Shown: positions 28,150 to 36,440 of the stretch, one piece after another
How the letters are laid out: each line of letters starts with the position of its first letter
Position numbering within the stretch: the first letter of the stretch is position 1
Assembly (NCBI GenBank): GCA_903883645.1
Contig: CAISBR010000232.1
Location: forward strand, 1 to 58,950
Direction: 5' to 3'
DNA from: an uncultured Myxococcales bacterium
GTDB lineage: Bacteria > Myxococcota_A > UBA9042
Length of the DNA: 58,950 nt
Position numbers and translations under genes: made by a program
The notes under the pieces: generated by a model
What the model saw: the letters and a program-made list of their open reading frames with translations, nothing else
Database searches by the model: none
Told to the model about the DNA's origin: nothing

Positions 28150-29822
28150 GTGCGCACCGCCTGCGCCAGCCGCGCTTGGGCCCAAACCGCCAGCTGTTCG
28201 CGACCAATCTTGGCGTTATGCCGAATATCAACAGGGAATTTGGGGTGTACCAGCCACCGCCGCACCGGCTGCGTCGCACCGTGGTGGCGCCCCAACTCAG
28301 CCAGCTCAGACAGCAACTGCCTGTTATTCAAAGTACAATCCGCCGCCCGCTCCACGCACAACAGCGGCTCGACTTGGCCGGCCTCGTGCACCCCAACCAG
28401 GGCCGTGCGGCGCACCTGCTTGTGGGTATTAAAGATTTCTTCGACCGGCGCCGTGTGCATCACCCCGCTCGCGGCGTGGACACGGTGCCCCTTGCGCCCG
28501 CAATACCACAGCAGCCCCTCGGCATCGAAGTAACCGACGTCGCCCATGCGGTGCCAGACCTGCTCGCCGCGGCGAATCTTGGCCAGTTCGGTCGCTTTGG
28601 GCCGCCCGAAATAGCTCGCCGTCGTCGTCGGGCCATACACACAAATCTCTCCAATTTCGCCAACTTGACACAAGAGTGCGTCGTGCCATGCAGCGATGGG
28701 CGCGTCGCTAATCTGCAGGATTGCCACCTGTACCGGCGGCACCACCCGACCCACGCACACCCCTGCGCCGGCCTCCGTCTTGGCCCGGGTCTCGTGCAAG
28801 ACTTGTCGGCTACCGATACTGGCCACGGGCAGGCTCTCGGTCGCGCCGTAAGGGGTAAAAACCTGGGCATGTTCGGGCAGAATCTGCGCCATGCCCTCGA
28901 GTACCGCGGCCGGCACCGGCGCACCCGCACTCAGCACCCGCCGCACGCTCGGCCACTGCACTCCGCCCGACTGAGCCTGAGCATGGCGCACCACCGTCGC
29001 CAAAAGTGCTGGTGATCCAAATACATTGGTCACGCCCCAGTCGTCGATCAGCTCGCGCAGCATCTGCGGGTCGACCGCCGCCGGCCGCGCAAAGTCCATC
29101 TGCGGCACCACCGCCGTCATGCCCAGCGCCGGATCAAACAGCGCAAACAGCGGAAAAGTAGGCAGGTCAATCTCGCCGGGTTCGATGCCGTAGGTGCTGC
29201 GAATCAGCTCGACCTGCCCCAAGAAGTGCTGATGCTGGTACACCGCGCCCTTGGCCGGCCCCGTGCTGCCGCTTGTGAACAGAATCGCCGCCGTGTCGTC
29301 GCCCGCGGTATCGGCCAGCAGTGGCGCCACGTTTTCGCCAGCCAACGCGCCAACTTGCGCAAGCGTCAGCCCGCCCCAGCCCAGTCGCGGCCCCACCGTG
29401 ATCCGTTGCCTCAGCGAGTCGCGCCCCCAACCCAGCAGCGCACGGGCGGCGTGCGCCAGGGGAATGCCAATGAAGGCATGGGGCTCCGACTCGCCGATAC
29501 ACTGTTTGAGCTGCTTCAAGCCAAGGCCCGGATCCACCAGCACTGGCACAATGCCGGCCTTGAACAGCCCGAACGTCAAGGCAAAAAACTCGAGGCTGGG
29601 CTTGACCATCAGCACGGCCCGCTCGCCGCGCGCGATTCCTGCGGCCAGCAACCCGCGGCCAATGCGGTCGCTCCAAGCGTCGAGCTGCGCATAGGTCAGG
29701 TGCGTATAGGCACGTTTTCTATGGGTATCGCGGCCATGCGGCACCACGATCGCCAAGCCGTGCGGCCGCTGCGCCGCCATCGCGGGCAAGGTCGCCGCGA
29801 TGTTCTGCACGCTGGGCGCCAT
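28146..29822 (-). CDS. oleC: OleC, AMP-dependent beta-lactone synthetase
   Basis: The protein has 558 aa and belongs to the ANL (acyl-CoA synthetase) superfamily. In this pathway it adenylates the 2-alkyl-3-hydroxy acid from OleD and closes it to a beta-lactone. The phosphate-binding loop is AAILFTSGSTGPAKG at about 185-200, the adenine motif is TPYGATESLPV, and WHRMGDVGYFDAEG and the C-terminal hinge-type segment GRKGHRVH follow; the terminal lysine region is KFPVDIRHNAKIGRE. It starts 3 bp after the oleB stop and overlaps oleD by 4 bp. The function rests on the operon as much as on the fold. Confidence 0.92.
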   Translation of the reverse strand: MAPSVQNIAATLPAMAAQRPHGLAIVVPHGRDTHRKRAYTHLTYAQLDAWSDRIGRGLLAAGIARGERAVLMVKPSLEFFALTFGLFKAGIVPVLVDPGLGLKQLKQCIGESEPHAFIGIPLAHAARALLGWGRDSLRQRITVGPRLGWGGLTLAQVGALAGENVAPLLADTAGDDTAAILFTSGSTGPAKGAVYQHQHFLGQVELIRSTYGIEPGEIDLPTFPLFALFDPALGMTAVVPQMDFARPAAVDPQMLRELIDDWGVTNVFGSPALLATVVRHAQAQSGGVQWPSVRRVLSAGAPVPAAVLEGMAQILPEHAQVFTPYGATESLPVASIGSRQVLHETRAKTEAGAGVCVGRVVPPVQVAILQISDAPIAAWHDALLCQVGEIGEICVYGPTTTASYFGRPKATELAKIRRGEQVWHRMGDVGYFDAEGLLWYCGRKGHRVHAASGVMHTAPVEEIFNTHKQVRRTALVGVHEAGQVEPLLCVERAADCTLNNRQLLSELAELGRHHGATQPVRRWLVHPKFPVDIRHNAKIGREQLAVWAQARLAQAVRT

Positions 29823-29825
29823 CTG

Positions 29826-30710
29826 CTAACCCTCAGTAATAAAGTGGGTAATCTGCGGGATTAGCTCGTCCGCGGCGTCTTCGAGCACATAATGCCCCGC
29901 GTCGGCCAGATACACCACGTGCGCGTGCGGCAGCTTGACCCGCCACTCGGCCAAGAAGTGATCGTCAAAGACAAAATCCTTGCCGCCCCAGCCGATAAAG
30001 GTGGGCGTGTGGGCGAATAGCCCCAGCTTGCCCGCCGTCGCCTGCACGAGCTCGAAGCCCGGATCGCCGGCACGCAGCGGAATATCTTGCACAAATCGCA
30101 GGGTAGCCACCCGATGGGCCCACGAGTCGTAGGGCGCGGTATAGGCCGCGGCCACCTCGTTCGACATCGCCGTACGCGTCATGGCCATTCGGGTCGCTCC
30201 AGCCGAAAACGCATTTAATCCGCGCACAAGCAGCGTTCCCAGCGGTGTGCGCACCAAACCCAGCTGCCACGGAAACGGCTTGCTGGCCGGCAGCGGAAAC
30301 GCGGCGGTGTTTAGAATCACCAGCTTGGCAATCCTTTCGGGATGTTGCGTGGCCCATGCCATGCCGATCATGCCGCCCCAGTCGTGCACCACGAGCGTCA
30401 GCGGCTCGCGCAGATCCAGAGTCTCGATCAGGCTTTGCAGGTCGGCCACCCGCGCCTGCAGCGTGTACGGATAGCGCGCCGCATCGGGCTTGTCCGACGG
30501 CCCCATCCCCACGTGGTCGGGCACGATGCACCGCCGCGACGGACTCAGAGCCTGGACCAGCCGGCGATAATAGAACGACCACGAGGGGTTGCCATGCAAC
30601 ATCAGCACAGGAGCGCCCTGCCCCTCGTCGAGGTAGTGCATGCGAATGCCCTGGCCGCGGTCGTGCCAGTGCCCCTCGAAGGGATAGAGATGCTTAGCAA
30701 CGTCGCGCAA
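29826..30710 (-). CDS. oleB: OleB, beta-lactone decarboxylase (alpha/beta hydrolase)
   Basis: The protein has 294 aa. It is related to haloalkane dehalogenases and in this pathway removes CO2 from the beta-lactone to release a cis-olefin. The nucleophile elbow VVHDWGG has Asp110 rather than Ser, as in OleB; the oxyanion loop is LHGNPSW (39-45), the catalytic His is His273 in DAGHYVLED, and Asp245 in GGKDFVFDD may be the acid. It is encoded separately, not fused to OleC as in some actinobacteria. It starts 9 bp after the oleA stop. A plain dehalogenase is the alternative, but the neighbours argue against it. Confidence 0.92.
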   Translation of the reverse strand: MRDVAKHLYPFEGHWHDRGQGIRMHYLDEGQGAPVLMLHGNPSWSFYYRRLVQALSPSRRCIVPDHVGMGPSDKPDAARYPYTLQARVADLQSLIETLDLREPLTLVVHDWGGMIGMAWATQHPERIAKLVILNTAAFPLPASKPFPWQLGLVRTPLGTLLVRGLNAFSAGATRMAMTRTAMSNEVAAAYTAPYDSWAHRVATLRFVQDIPLRAGDPGFELVQATAGKLGLFAHTPTFIGWGGKDFVFDDHFLAEWRVKLPHAHVVYLADAGHYVLEDAADELIPQITHFITEG

Positions 30711-30719
30711 CTTGGCCCC

Positions 30720-31736
30720 TTACCAAATGATTTCGGCCATTGAGCAGTTCAGCCCGCTGCCAATCCCCATGAGCGCCACGCGCATACCTGGCTTTAGGCG
30801 CCCCGCTTGGGCCGACTTGGATAGCACGATGGGCACCGACGCCGGTCCAATATTGCCGAACTCTTGAAATGTCGTAAGAATTTTCTGTGGTTCCAAACCC
30901 AGCGCCTTGCCCAGGCTGGCCGTATGGGTGCCGCTCACTTGGTGCAAGATGTACTCATCCAGCCCAGTCGGCTCCCAGCTGAGCTCGCGCTTCGCCTCTT
31001 GCCAAGTCTGGGCTGCGAGCTCTAACCCAGCAAACAGCAACGTCTTTGCGTCGGTAACCATCTTATCGACCTGGCCCTTGCACAGCCCATTGTGCTGGGT
31101 CGCCGCCTGACCGACCACGCCCACAAACGCGTGGCCCTGCGGCTGCAGCTCGCGCCGCGCCAGCACCATCGCCGCCGCGCCCGAGCCCAGCGTCAACGTG
31201 GCAAATTGCTCGCGGAATTCTGCTTCCGTTGCATTCTCTTGCGCCAGACGAGCCACCGTCGCTTCTTGCACAAAGCGCGCGCTTTCGCCGTCGACCACCA
31301 GCGCGTAGTCGATTTGGCCCCGCTCAATCATCAGTGCGGCGATTTGCATGCCGTTTAAGAAGGCCAAGCACGCGTTGCCTACATCAAAATTGAGGCAGCC
31401 GGGCGGCAGACCCAGGTTGCCGTGCACAAGACACGCGGTCGACGGCTCTACGAAGTCGCGGCATACCGAGGTATTGACCAAAAGCCCGATCTTGTCGCGG
31501 GTAATCCCGGTATCGGCCAGCACTTTTTCGGCCGCCCACGTCGCGGCTTGGCTGGGCTGCACGCCGGGCTCCCAATAGCGCCGTGCCACCACCCCCGACG
31601 CTGAAGCCAGCAGATCGGGTCGCAGCCCCAAGCGCTGCATAGTTTGTGCAAGGGGCTCGCAGAGTTGTGCGCTCGTGACGCGCAAGGGGGCATCGACATG
31701 GGCGACGCCGGCAACGACGACATGAGAAAACAGCAT
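30720..31736 (-). CDS. oleA: OleA, acyl-CoA head-to-head Claisen condensation enzyme
   Basis: The protein has 338 aa and belongs to the thiolase / KAS III fold. OleA joins two fatty acyl-CoA molecules to a 2-alkyl-3-keto acid, the first step of long-chain olefin synthesis. I place the start at the ATG at 31736 (MLFSHVVVAGVAHVDAP), which matches my recollection of the Xanthomonas OleA N-terminus; an ATG four codons earlier (31748) is possible. Active-site residues are Cys123 in DVGNACLAFLNG, Glu97 in DFVEPST (the residue typical of OleA), His265 in LHQVSGTH and Asn295 in GNIGPAS, with the same spacing as Cys143/Glu117/His285/Asn315 of the Xanthomonas enzyme. It is the first gene of the operon. 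Confidence 0.95.
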   Translation of the reverse strand: MLFSHVVVAGVAHVDAPLRVTSAQLCEPLAQTMQRLGLRPDLLASASGVVARRYWEPGVQPSQAATWAAEKVLADTGITRDKIGLLVNTSVCRDFVEPSTACLVHGNLGLPPGCLNFDVGNACLAFLNGMQIAALMIERGQIDYALVVDGESARFVQEATVARLAQENATEAEFREQFATLTLGSGAAAMVLARRELQPQGHAFVGVVGQAATQHNGLCKGQVDKMVTDAKTLLFAGLELAAQTWQEAKRELSWEPTGLDEYILHQVSGTHTASLGKALGLEPQKILTTFQEFGNIGPASVPIVLSKSAQAGRLKPGMRVALMGIGSGLNCSMAEIIW

Positions 31737-31826
31737 CGACAAAAACATCCTGACTGCACCAGTTCGCGCAGGGCGGCCAAGTAGAGCGCAGCCACGCCGG
31801 GCTGTCTAGCCGCGCAGGCCACGTTC

Positions 31827-31855
31827 TTGACAGGCACAGCCCTGCTGACCACCAT
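31827..31855 (+). promoter_or_regulatory. Candidate sigma-70 promoter for the small winged-helix gene
   Basis: A perfect TTGACA (31827-31832) is followed after 17 bp by CACCAT (31850-31855, 3/6 match), about 40 bp before the start codon at 31896. The weak -10 limits confidence. Confidence 0.25.
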
Positions 31856-31895
31856 GCCGGCGCACTGCGGCACACGCCACAGGGGGAGCAAGACC

Positions 31896-32078
31896 ATGGA
31901 AAACGAAGACGTAATCATCGCATTTTTCAAGACCCAGACCAACGCGGTCAGCGCGGGCCAGATCGCCGACGCCACCGCTATTGCGCGCAAGGACGTTGAC
32001 AAGGTGATGGCCAGGCTGAAGAAATCTGGGCAGATCGAGTCGCCCAAGAACTGCTACTGGCAGTGGAAGCAGGACTAA
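31896..32078 (+). CDS. 60-aa winged-helix-like protein
   Basis: The ATG at 31896 has a strong GGGGGAG 8 nt upstream; a longer in-frame start at 31827 would lie inside the promoter region. The 60 residues fit a minimal winged helix: helix 1 (EDVIIAFFKTQ), helix 2 and recognition helix (VSAGQIADATAI / RKDVDKVMARLKKSG), then a two-strand wing (QIESPKNCYWQWKQ). It probably binds DNA, though such domains can also mediate protein contacts. It is divergent from oleA, with 159 bp between the starts, so a role in controlling the ole operon is possible but unproven. An inverted repeat begins at its stop codon. Confidence 0.75.
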   Translation: MENEDVIIAFFKTQTNAVSAGQIADATAIARKDVDKVMARLKKSGQIESPKNCYWQWKQD

Positions 32079-32116
32079 ATCGACAGGCGTTCGGGCCAGT
32101 AGAGTCGAATCGATTT
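32077..32116. repeat. Inverted repeat after the winged-helix gene
   Basis: AAATCGA (32077-32083) and TCGATTT (32110-32116) are perfect 7-bp arms separated by 26 bp. The left arm overlaps the winged-helix stop codon, and the right arm leads into TTGACG (32115-32120), a possible -35 for the pilin gene. It could be an operator or a weak terminator. Confidence 0.3.
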
Positions 32117-32196
32117 GACGGCGACTGCGGCACAAGCGACGATGAGGGTGGAGCAGGCTATATGGGTCCCCACCACCCTGCTCGGCGAGGCCGCAG

Positions 32197-32757
32197 ATGA
32201 ACGCCAAACCCAGCAAGAACTCACGCGTCTTTGGCTTTACCTTGATCGAACTGATGGTCGTCGTCACGATCATCGGCATCTTGGCTACGGTCGCTGGCCA
32301 GAGCTACAAGCGTTTTGCCCGCCGCGCTCGTGTACAAGAGGCCGTGTCGCTGCTCGGCGATATCCGTATTAAAGAAGAGAATTACTACCAGACTTACCAT
32401 CAGTACGTGTCGAGCGGCAACAGCGATAGCGACTGGTGGCCCAAAGACATGGACTGGCTGACGCTGAACCAAACTTGGGGCATCGACTGCAGCAAAGCCG
32501 GCGATGTTGCTGCCAATCCCGGCTGGTGCGCCTTGGGCGCGGGTTACCGCAGTACCGAAGTGTCGAACTTTCAGCTTGTGGTGGTGGCCCGCAACCCAGC
32601 AGCACCCGCGGCGCCGCCAGCGCAATACGTCAAAGACGGCACCGTCGACTGGTGGTATGCCCGCGCGCGCGCTGACTTTGATGTGGATGGCGAGTACTCG
32701 GACATCTACTTGTCGAGCGATATGCGCGAGCCGTTCCTCGACAACGAACTCGAATAA
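32197..32757 (+). CDS. Type IV pilin-like protein (prepilin)
   Basis: The protein has 186 aa. A short basic leader of 13 residues ends in Gly13, followed by the class III prepilin motif FTLIELMVVVTIIGILA with Glu18 (Glu5 of the mature protein) and the hydrophobic alpha-1 spine. The globular part is Trp/Tyr/Asp-rich with two Cys (CSKAG and WCALG) that may form a disulfide. It would be cut and N-methylated by PilD and built into a type IV pilus or a type II secretion pseudopilus; the 186-aa size fits a pilin or minor pilin. GAGG lies 6 nt before the ATG. No assembly genes are nearby. Confidence 0.92.
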   Translation: MNAKPSKNSRVFGFTLIELMVVVTIIGILATVAGQSYKRFARRARVQEAVSLLGDIRIKEENYYQTYHQYVSSGNSDSDWWPKDMDWLTLNQTWGIDCSKAGDVAANPGWCALGAGYRSTEVSNFQLVVVARNPAAPAAPPAQYVKDGTVDWWYARARADFDVDGEYSDIYLSSDMREPFLDNELE

Positions 32758-32769
32758 CATACTGAAAAT

Positions 32770-34368
32770 TCAGCGGGAATTACAGGCTTGCGCCACCGCG
32801 GGCACGTCTGCCATTTCGCGACCGAGCAGGCGCATATAGTCGTACGCCAGCGCCGGTTCGCCTAAGAGCTGCGCCGTGTGCTCGAGCCAGGTCAGCTCTT
32901 GCCGCAGCGTCTTGGGATTGGGCCCAGCTTGCTGCGCCAGGGCCGACAGCCGCACCTGCCGCGCCACCAGCGCTGCGAGCGGATCGAGCTGGTCGAGCTG
33001 CACCAAACACGCCCGCGCACAACGGTCGCGCAGCGGCCCCACCGTGACCGCCAGCATCAGTGCACCGGCCGGCTCGGCTTCACTGCTCAGCGCTTCGGCT
33101 AGCCACTCGGGGTCATCGTCGACAATCGCCCGCTCGATCAACGACCTACGCAGCGTTGGCCATTGCCGCGAATCCGCCACCCGCCGCGCCCACTGGTACC
33201 AAGCGGGCAGCGGCCGGCGCTCAAACGCCCACAGCGCCAGCTCGGCTGCCACGCCGGATTCTGCTGTATGCATAGCGGCTTCGAGCCCCGTTGACCACAG
33301 CGCACCGCGCGGATCATACCAGCCCAGCAGCCGCTCAAGGTCGTGGGCGCGCCCAGACGCACCCAGTTGACTCGCTAATTCGCCCAATTGAGTGCGACCT
33401 GGCCCCCAAGCTAGCGCCATCGCCAGCGACTGCTCTAGCTCACCAGCGGCCAGACGCAGGCCGCCCACTTGGTCCCACAGCAGGTCGCGCCCGCCGAGCT
33501 GCTCTGTCTCACGCCAGTGCCCAGCGCCCGCTTGCGTCGACCACGCCAGGAGCTTGTCGGCCAGTCGCTCAGCTAACTCCGCGCGTCGGGTCGCTTGCCG
33601 CGCCAGCGCCACGGCCACGACCGGAGCGAGTTGCGGCGGTCCGTCGATCGCCACCTCAAATAGCTGGTCAAGTACCATGTCGTGCACGCCGATCTCGGCC
33701 TGATCCAACACCGCGAGCAACTGCTGCAGCGCCGGCTCGGCACCACTAGGCAGCGGCACAAACACAATCTTGCGCGCACTCAGCGCCGCCAAGAGCCGCG
33801 TCGTCCACAGCAGGGCTTGCTGCGGTTGTTCGCGTGCCGCCTCGGCAATTCGCTCGACCAGGCTGCGCAAGTCCGCTAGCTCTTGCTCGCCTGGTCGCAG
33901 CGACTGCCGCCAAGTTAGCGCCACCAGATCGACCGACGCTTCGATCGGCAACCGCTCGTGCGTCCTAAGGATTCGCATCCCTTGATCGCGCGCCTCGGCC
34001 CGGCCCTGCATCCGTTGCTTCAGCGCGCCCATGACCAGGTCTTGCGTGCGCGCCGAATCGGCCACCGCGCGGGCCTTGCGCTGCAGCTCGACCAGCGCTG
34101 CCACGGCGTGCGGACAGCGACGAACCCCACACGAACACTGGCTTTGCACGTTGCCATCGACCAGTATTAGCTCGACCGTCTCGACCACAGGCGGCGCGTG
34201 AACCGTGGCTTGCCAGCCATCGCCCTGCACGGCTAGCCGCCCCAAGTTGCCGGCGCGCTGCAACTGCATACCAGCCACACTGTGCTTGGCGCCCGCCCAG
34301 GCCAGCGTCGACAGCCCCGTGAGGCTCGGTGCCCAGGCCAATAGGCGATTGCGCTCGTCGCTACCCAT
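32770..34368 (-). CDS. SWIM zinc-finger domain protein
   Basis: The protein has 532 aa. Near residue 80-95 lies a SWIM-type zinc motif CSCGVRRCPHAVA (CxC-x4-CxH) following a strand-rich N-terminus, the arrangement seen in SWIM proteins thought to bind DNA or proteins. The remaining ~430 residues are Leu/Ala/Arg-rich helices without a recognised catalytic motif. The ATG at 34368 overlaps the stop of the BFD-like gene by one base (TGATG); a GTG one codon earlier is also possible. It converges on the pilin gene with 12 bp between stops. It is third in a tight operon with the DHH phosphoesterase and BFD-like ferredoxin. Confidence 0.8.
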   Translation of the reverse strand: MGSDERNRLLAWAPSLTGLSTLAWAGAKHSVAGMQLQRAGNLGRLAVQGDGWQATVHAPPVVETVELILVDGNVQSQCSCGVRRCPHAVAALVELQRKARAVADSARTQDLVMGALKQRMQGRAEARDQGMRILRTHERLPIEASVDLVALTWRQSLRPGEQELADLRSLVERIAEAAREQPQQALLWTTRLLAALSARKIVFVPLPSGAEPALQQLLAVLDQAEIGVHDMVLDQLFEVAIDGPPQLAPVVAVALARQATRRAELAERLADKLLAWSTQAGAGHWRETEQLGGRDLLWDQVGGLRLAAGELEQSLAMALAWGPGRTQLGELASQLGASGRAHDLERLLGWYDPRGALWSTGLEAAMHTAESGVAAELALWAFERRPLPAWYQWARRVADSRQWPTLRRSLIERAIVDDDPEWLAEALSSEAEPAGALMLAVTVGPLRDRCARACLVQLDQLDPLAALVARQVRLSALAQQAGPNPKTLRQELTWLEHTAQLLGEPALAYDYMRLLGREMADVPAVAQACNSR

Positions 34369-34595
34369 CACTTGCCCCGAATTTGGCCACGCCGGGCCAG
34401 CTCGCCACCCAAGATAGCAGTAATTTCAGGCTGACAAGTGCCGCCGCAGGGGCCACAGCCGGCGAAGGTGGCGTCGAAGATGCCGGCCATCGAGCGCGCG
34501 CCCCCTTCAATGGCGGCCATGATCTCGGAGCGCCGCACGTTGTTACAGCTGCAGATTATTGGATCATTTCGGTTTTTTTGCCGCGCATCCGCCAT
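34368..34595 (-). CDS. BFD-like [2Fe-2S]-binding protein
   Basis: The protein has 75 aa. It resembles bacterioferritin-associated ferredoxin and the BFD domain of nitrite reductases: CSC at residues 15-17 followed by NNVRRSEIMAAIEGGARSM, then a Cys cluster GCGPCGGTC (47, 50, 54) and QPEI. CxC plus a distal Cys pair would ligate one [2Fe-2S] cluster. The spacing of the second pair is slightly unusual because three Cys are offered. It may act as a small electron carrier, for instance in iron release. It lies 3 bp after the DHH gene and overlaps the SWIM gene, so the three are co-transcribed. Confidence 0.85.
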   Translation of the reverse strand: MADARQKNRNDPIICSCNNVRRSEIMAAIEGGARSMAGIFDATFAGCGPCGGTCQPEITAILGGELARRGQIRGK

Positions 34596-34598
34596 CGC

Positions 34599-35621
34599 CT
34601 AATCGTCTGCCACGATGCCGAGCTGATCGACCAGCGCCGCCCGCAGCTGCGCCACCACTTCGGCGCACACCACCTCAATATCGCCGTTCACTGTCGCCCC
34701 CGCAGCGTGGTCGTGGCCACCGCCCCGCAACCCTTTGGCAACATGACCGATCTTGACCGCCGCCTTGCTGCGAAACGACAGCTTCCACTCATTCGGCTGC
34801 CGCCCGGGCTTGGCAATCAGTGCGATCATCACGCCGTCGATACCAATAAACGTAGGAATTAGCTCGCCAAACGCGTCGTTGGCTAGGTCTAAGCCCTCGC
34901 CGACCTCTTGCGGCAAGATCGCCCAAGCAATGCGACCACCGGCCGAAAACCGTTGACGTGTCAGGGCCCTACCCAGCAGCGTCACCTCGTCGCGCGGCCG
35001 ACTAGCAAACAGCGCTTCTTGGATCGGATTGGTGTCGATGCCCGTGTCGAGCAGCGCCGCGGCCACCCGCAACGTATCGCCCTGATTGCGCAAAAAACGG
35101 AACGAGCCGGTATCAAAGCTCATCGCGGCATACAGAGGCGCGGCCACCTCGGCATCGATCGGCCAGCCCAGTGCCTCAATCAGCCGATAGACCAACTCGC
35201 CAGAAGACGAAAACTCTGGGGCAATCACCCCTTGCAAATCGAGCGTGGGGTCGCTGGGATGGTGATCGACCACCCAGAGCGGTTTGCCTAGCTCGCGAAA
35301 CCGCTCGGCTGGCCGCTTGGCGCGATCGTGCTCGTGGGCATCGAAGATCAGCCCCAACTCGGCTTTTTCGCACTCGTCTGCGGCGTGGTCGAAGTCGCTG
35401 ATGCGGCCCTTGGGGTCCATCCAGGAATAGCGCGCCGGGCACGGGTCTTCATTGACGATGCGCACCTGCCTGCCCGCCAGCTCGGCGGCCCTGGCAAAGC
35501 CCAGTTGTGCCCCCAAACCGTCCGCATCGGGACCGACATGGGTCATCAGACAAAAGCGGGTAGTCGCCTGCAATCGCTGCAGAAACCAGGGTTCAAACGG
35601 ATAACCAGACAACTGCCGCAC
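34599..35621 (-). CDS. DHH/DHHA1-family phosphoesterase (NrnA-like)
   Basis: The protein has 340 aa from a GTG at 35621 chosen because GAGG lies 5 nt upstream and because a longer frame would run into the promoter of the divergent exbB-like gene. The DHH domain has THVGPDADGLGA (metal-binding Asp), IFDAHEHD, VVDHHPSD (the DHH signature) and SFDTGSFRF; the C-terminal DHHA1 domain has the GGGHDHAAGA substrate-binding motif. Relatives are nano-RNases or pAp/c-di-NMP phosphodiesterases (NrnA, GdpP C-terminus). It likely degrades short oligonucleotides or dinucleotides in the cytoplasm. It is the first gene of a three-gene operon. Confidence 0.9.
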   Translation of the reverse strand: MRQLSGYPFEPWFLQRLQATTRFCLMTHVGPDADGLGAQLGFARAAELAGRQVRIVNEDPCPARYSWMDPKGRISDFDHAADECEKAELGLIFDAHEHDRAKRPAERFRELGKPLWVVDHHPSDPTLDLQGVIAPEFSSSGELVYRLIEALGWPIDAEVAAPLYAAMSFDTGSFRFLRNQGDTLRVAAALLDTGIDTNPIQEALFASRPRDEVTLLGRALTRQRFSAGGRIAWAILPQEVGEGLDLANDAFGELIPTFIGIDGVMIALIAKPGRQPNEWKLSFRSKAAVKIGHVAKGLRGGGHDHAAGATVNGDIEVVCAEVVAQLRAALVDQLGIVADD

Positions 35622-35753
35622 GTCGACCTCGCAGGCCCGCTGCGGGCCCAAGGGCAGAGCATCGCAGATCCGCGGGGATGGCGCCAAGCGGCGGTGGTGG
35701 CGACGGCGCGACAATGCTAGTCTTTGCGGGTCAGACCGAGGCAAGGAGCCAGT

Positions 35754-36440
35754 GTGGACAAGTTGGGCAAGCTGTTCGAGCAGGGCGGACCGACCCTGTA
35801 TGTGATTGCGGCGGTGGCAGCGATCGGCTTTGGTCTATTTATTGAGCGGTTTTTCGCCGTGCGCGGGCTAGTTCAGCAGGCGCGTGCGGTGGATCGCCGC
35901 CTGCGCGACCTGACTGCGGCGGGCAACGTCGCCGATGTGCTGGCGGCCTGCAATCGCGCACCGGCGGGCCTAGCGACCGTGCTGACCCGCGGTGTCGAAG
36001 CGGCACTGCGCCACGAACCGGCCGAGCTACTGTTTTCGCAAATGACCCGCGAGGGTCGGCGGCTGGTCATGCAAATTCGCCGTGGGCTTGGCTTTTTGGC
36101 TACGCTCGGCACCATGTCGCCGTTTCTTGGCCTCTTCGGCACGGTGCTCGGCATCATGGCGGCCCTCAAAAAGATTGGCGAAACCGGCGCCAGTGGCATC
36201 GACGTGGTGGCCGGCGGCGTGGGCGAAGCGCTGGTCGATACGGCCGCGGGTATCATGGTGGCGATCTGTATGGTGCTGCTGCATCAGATCCTGAAGGCGC
36301 GCATGGCCAACGCTGTGCTCGAGATTCAGATCCTGGTCGAAGACGCCGCCGACGATTTTGCCCGCCTAGCCCAACTGCCCGCAAAGCCTGCAGAAGCCGC
36401 CAGGGCCGGGGAGGCTGAACGTGCGCAATCCGCAGGGTGA
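35754..36440 (+). CDS. MotA/TolQ/ExbB-family proton channel protein (cluster 1)
   Basis: The protein has 228 aa starting with GTG at 35754 (AGGAG upstream). It has three predicted membrane segments: one near the N-terminus (TLYVIAAVAAIGFGLFI) and two in the conserved half (LATLGTMSPFLGLFGTVLGIMAA and GEALVDTAAGIMVAICMVLL). It keeps the ExbB/TolQ hallmark P-F-L-G-L-x-G-T-V and the Thr of the last helix. With the ExbD protein it would form a proton-driven motor in the inner membrane. Its last 20 bp overlap the exbD-like gene. No TonB gene lies beside it; the cyclase gene follows. Confidence 0.93.
   Translation: MDKLGKLFEQGGPTLYVIAAVAAIGFGLFIERFFAVRGLVQQARAVDRRLRDLTAAGNVADVLAACNRAPAGLATVLTRGVEAALRHEPAELLFSQMTREGRRLVMQIRRGLGFLATLGTMSPFLGLFGTVLGIMAALKKIGETGASGIDVVAGGVGEALVDTAAGIMVAICMVLLHQILKARMANAVLEIQILVEDAADDFARLAQLPAKPAEAARAGEAERAQSAG

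Noticed and set aside
27762..29015. 417-codon plus-strand open frame opposite oleC/oleD
   Set aside because: Antisense to two well-supported enzymes; the product has no motif and the composition of a shadow frame.
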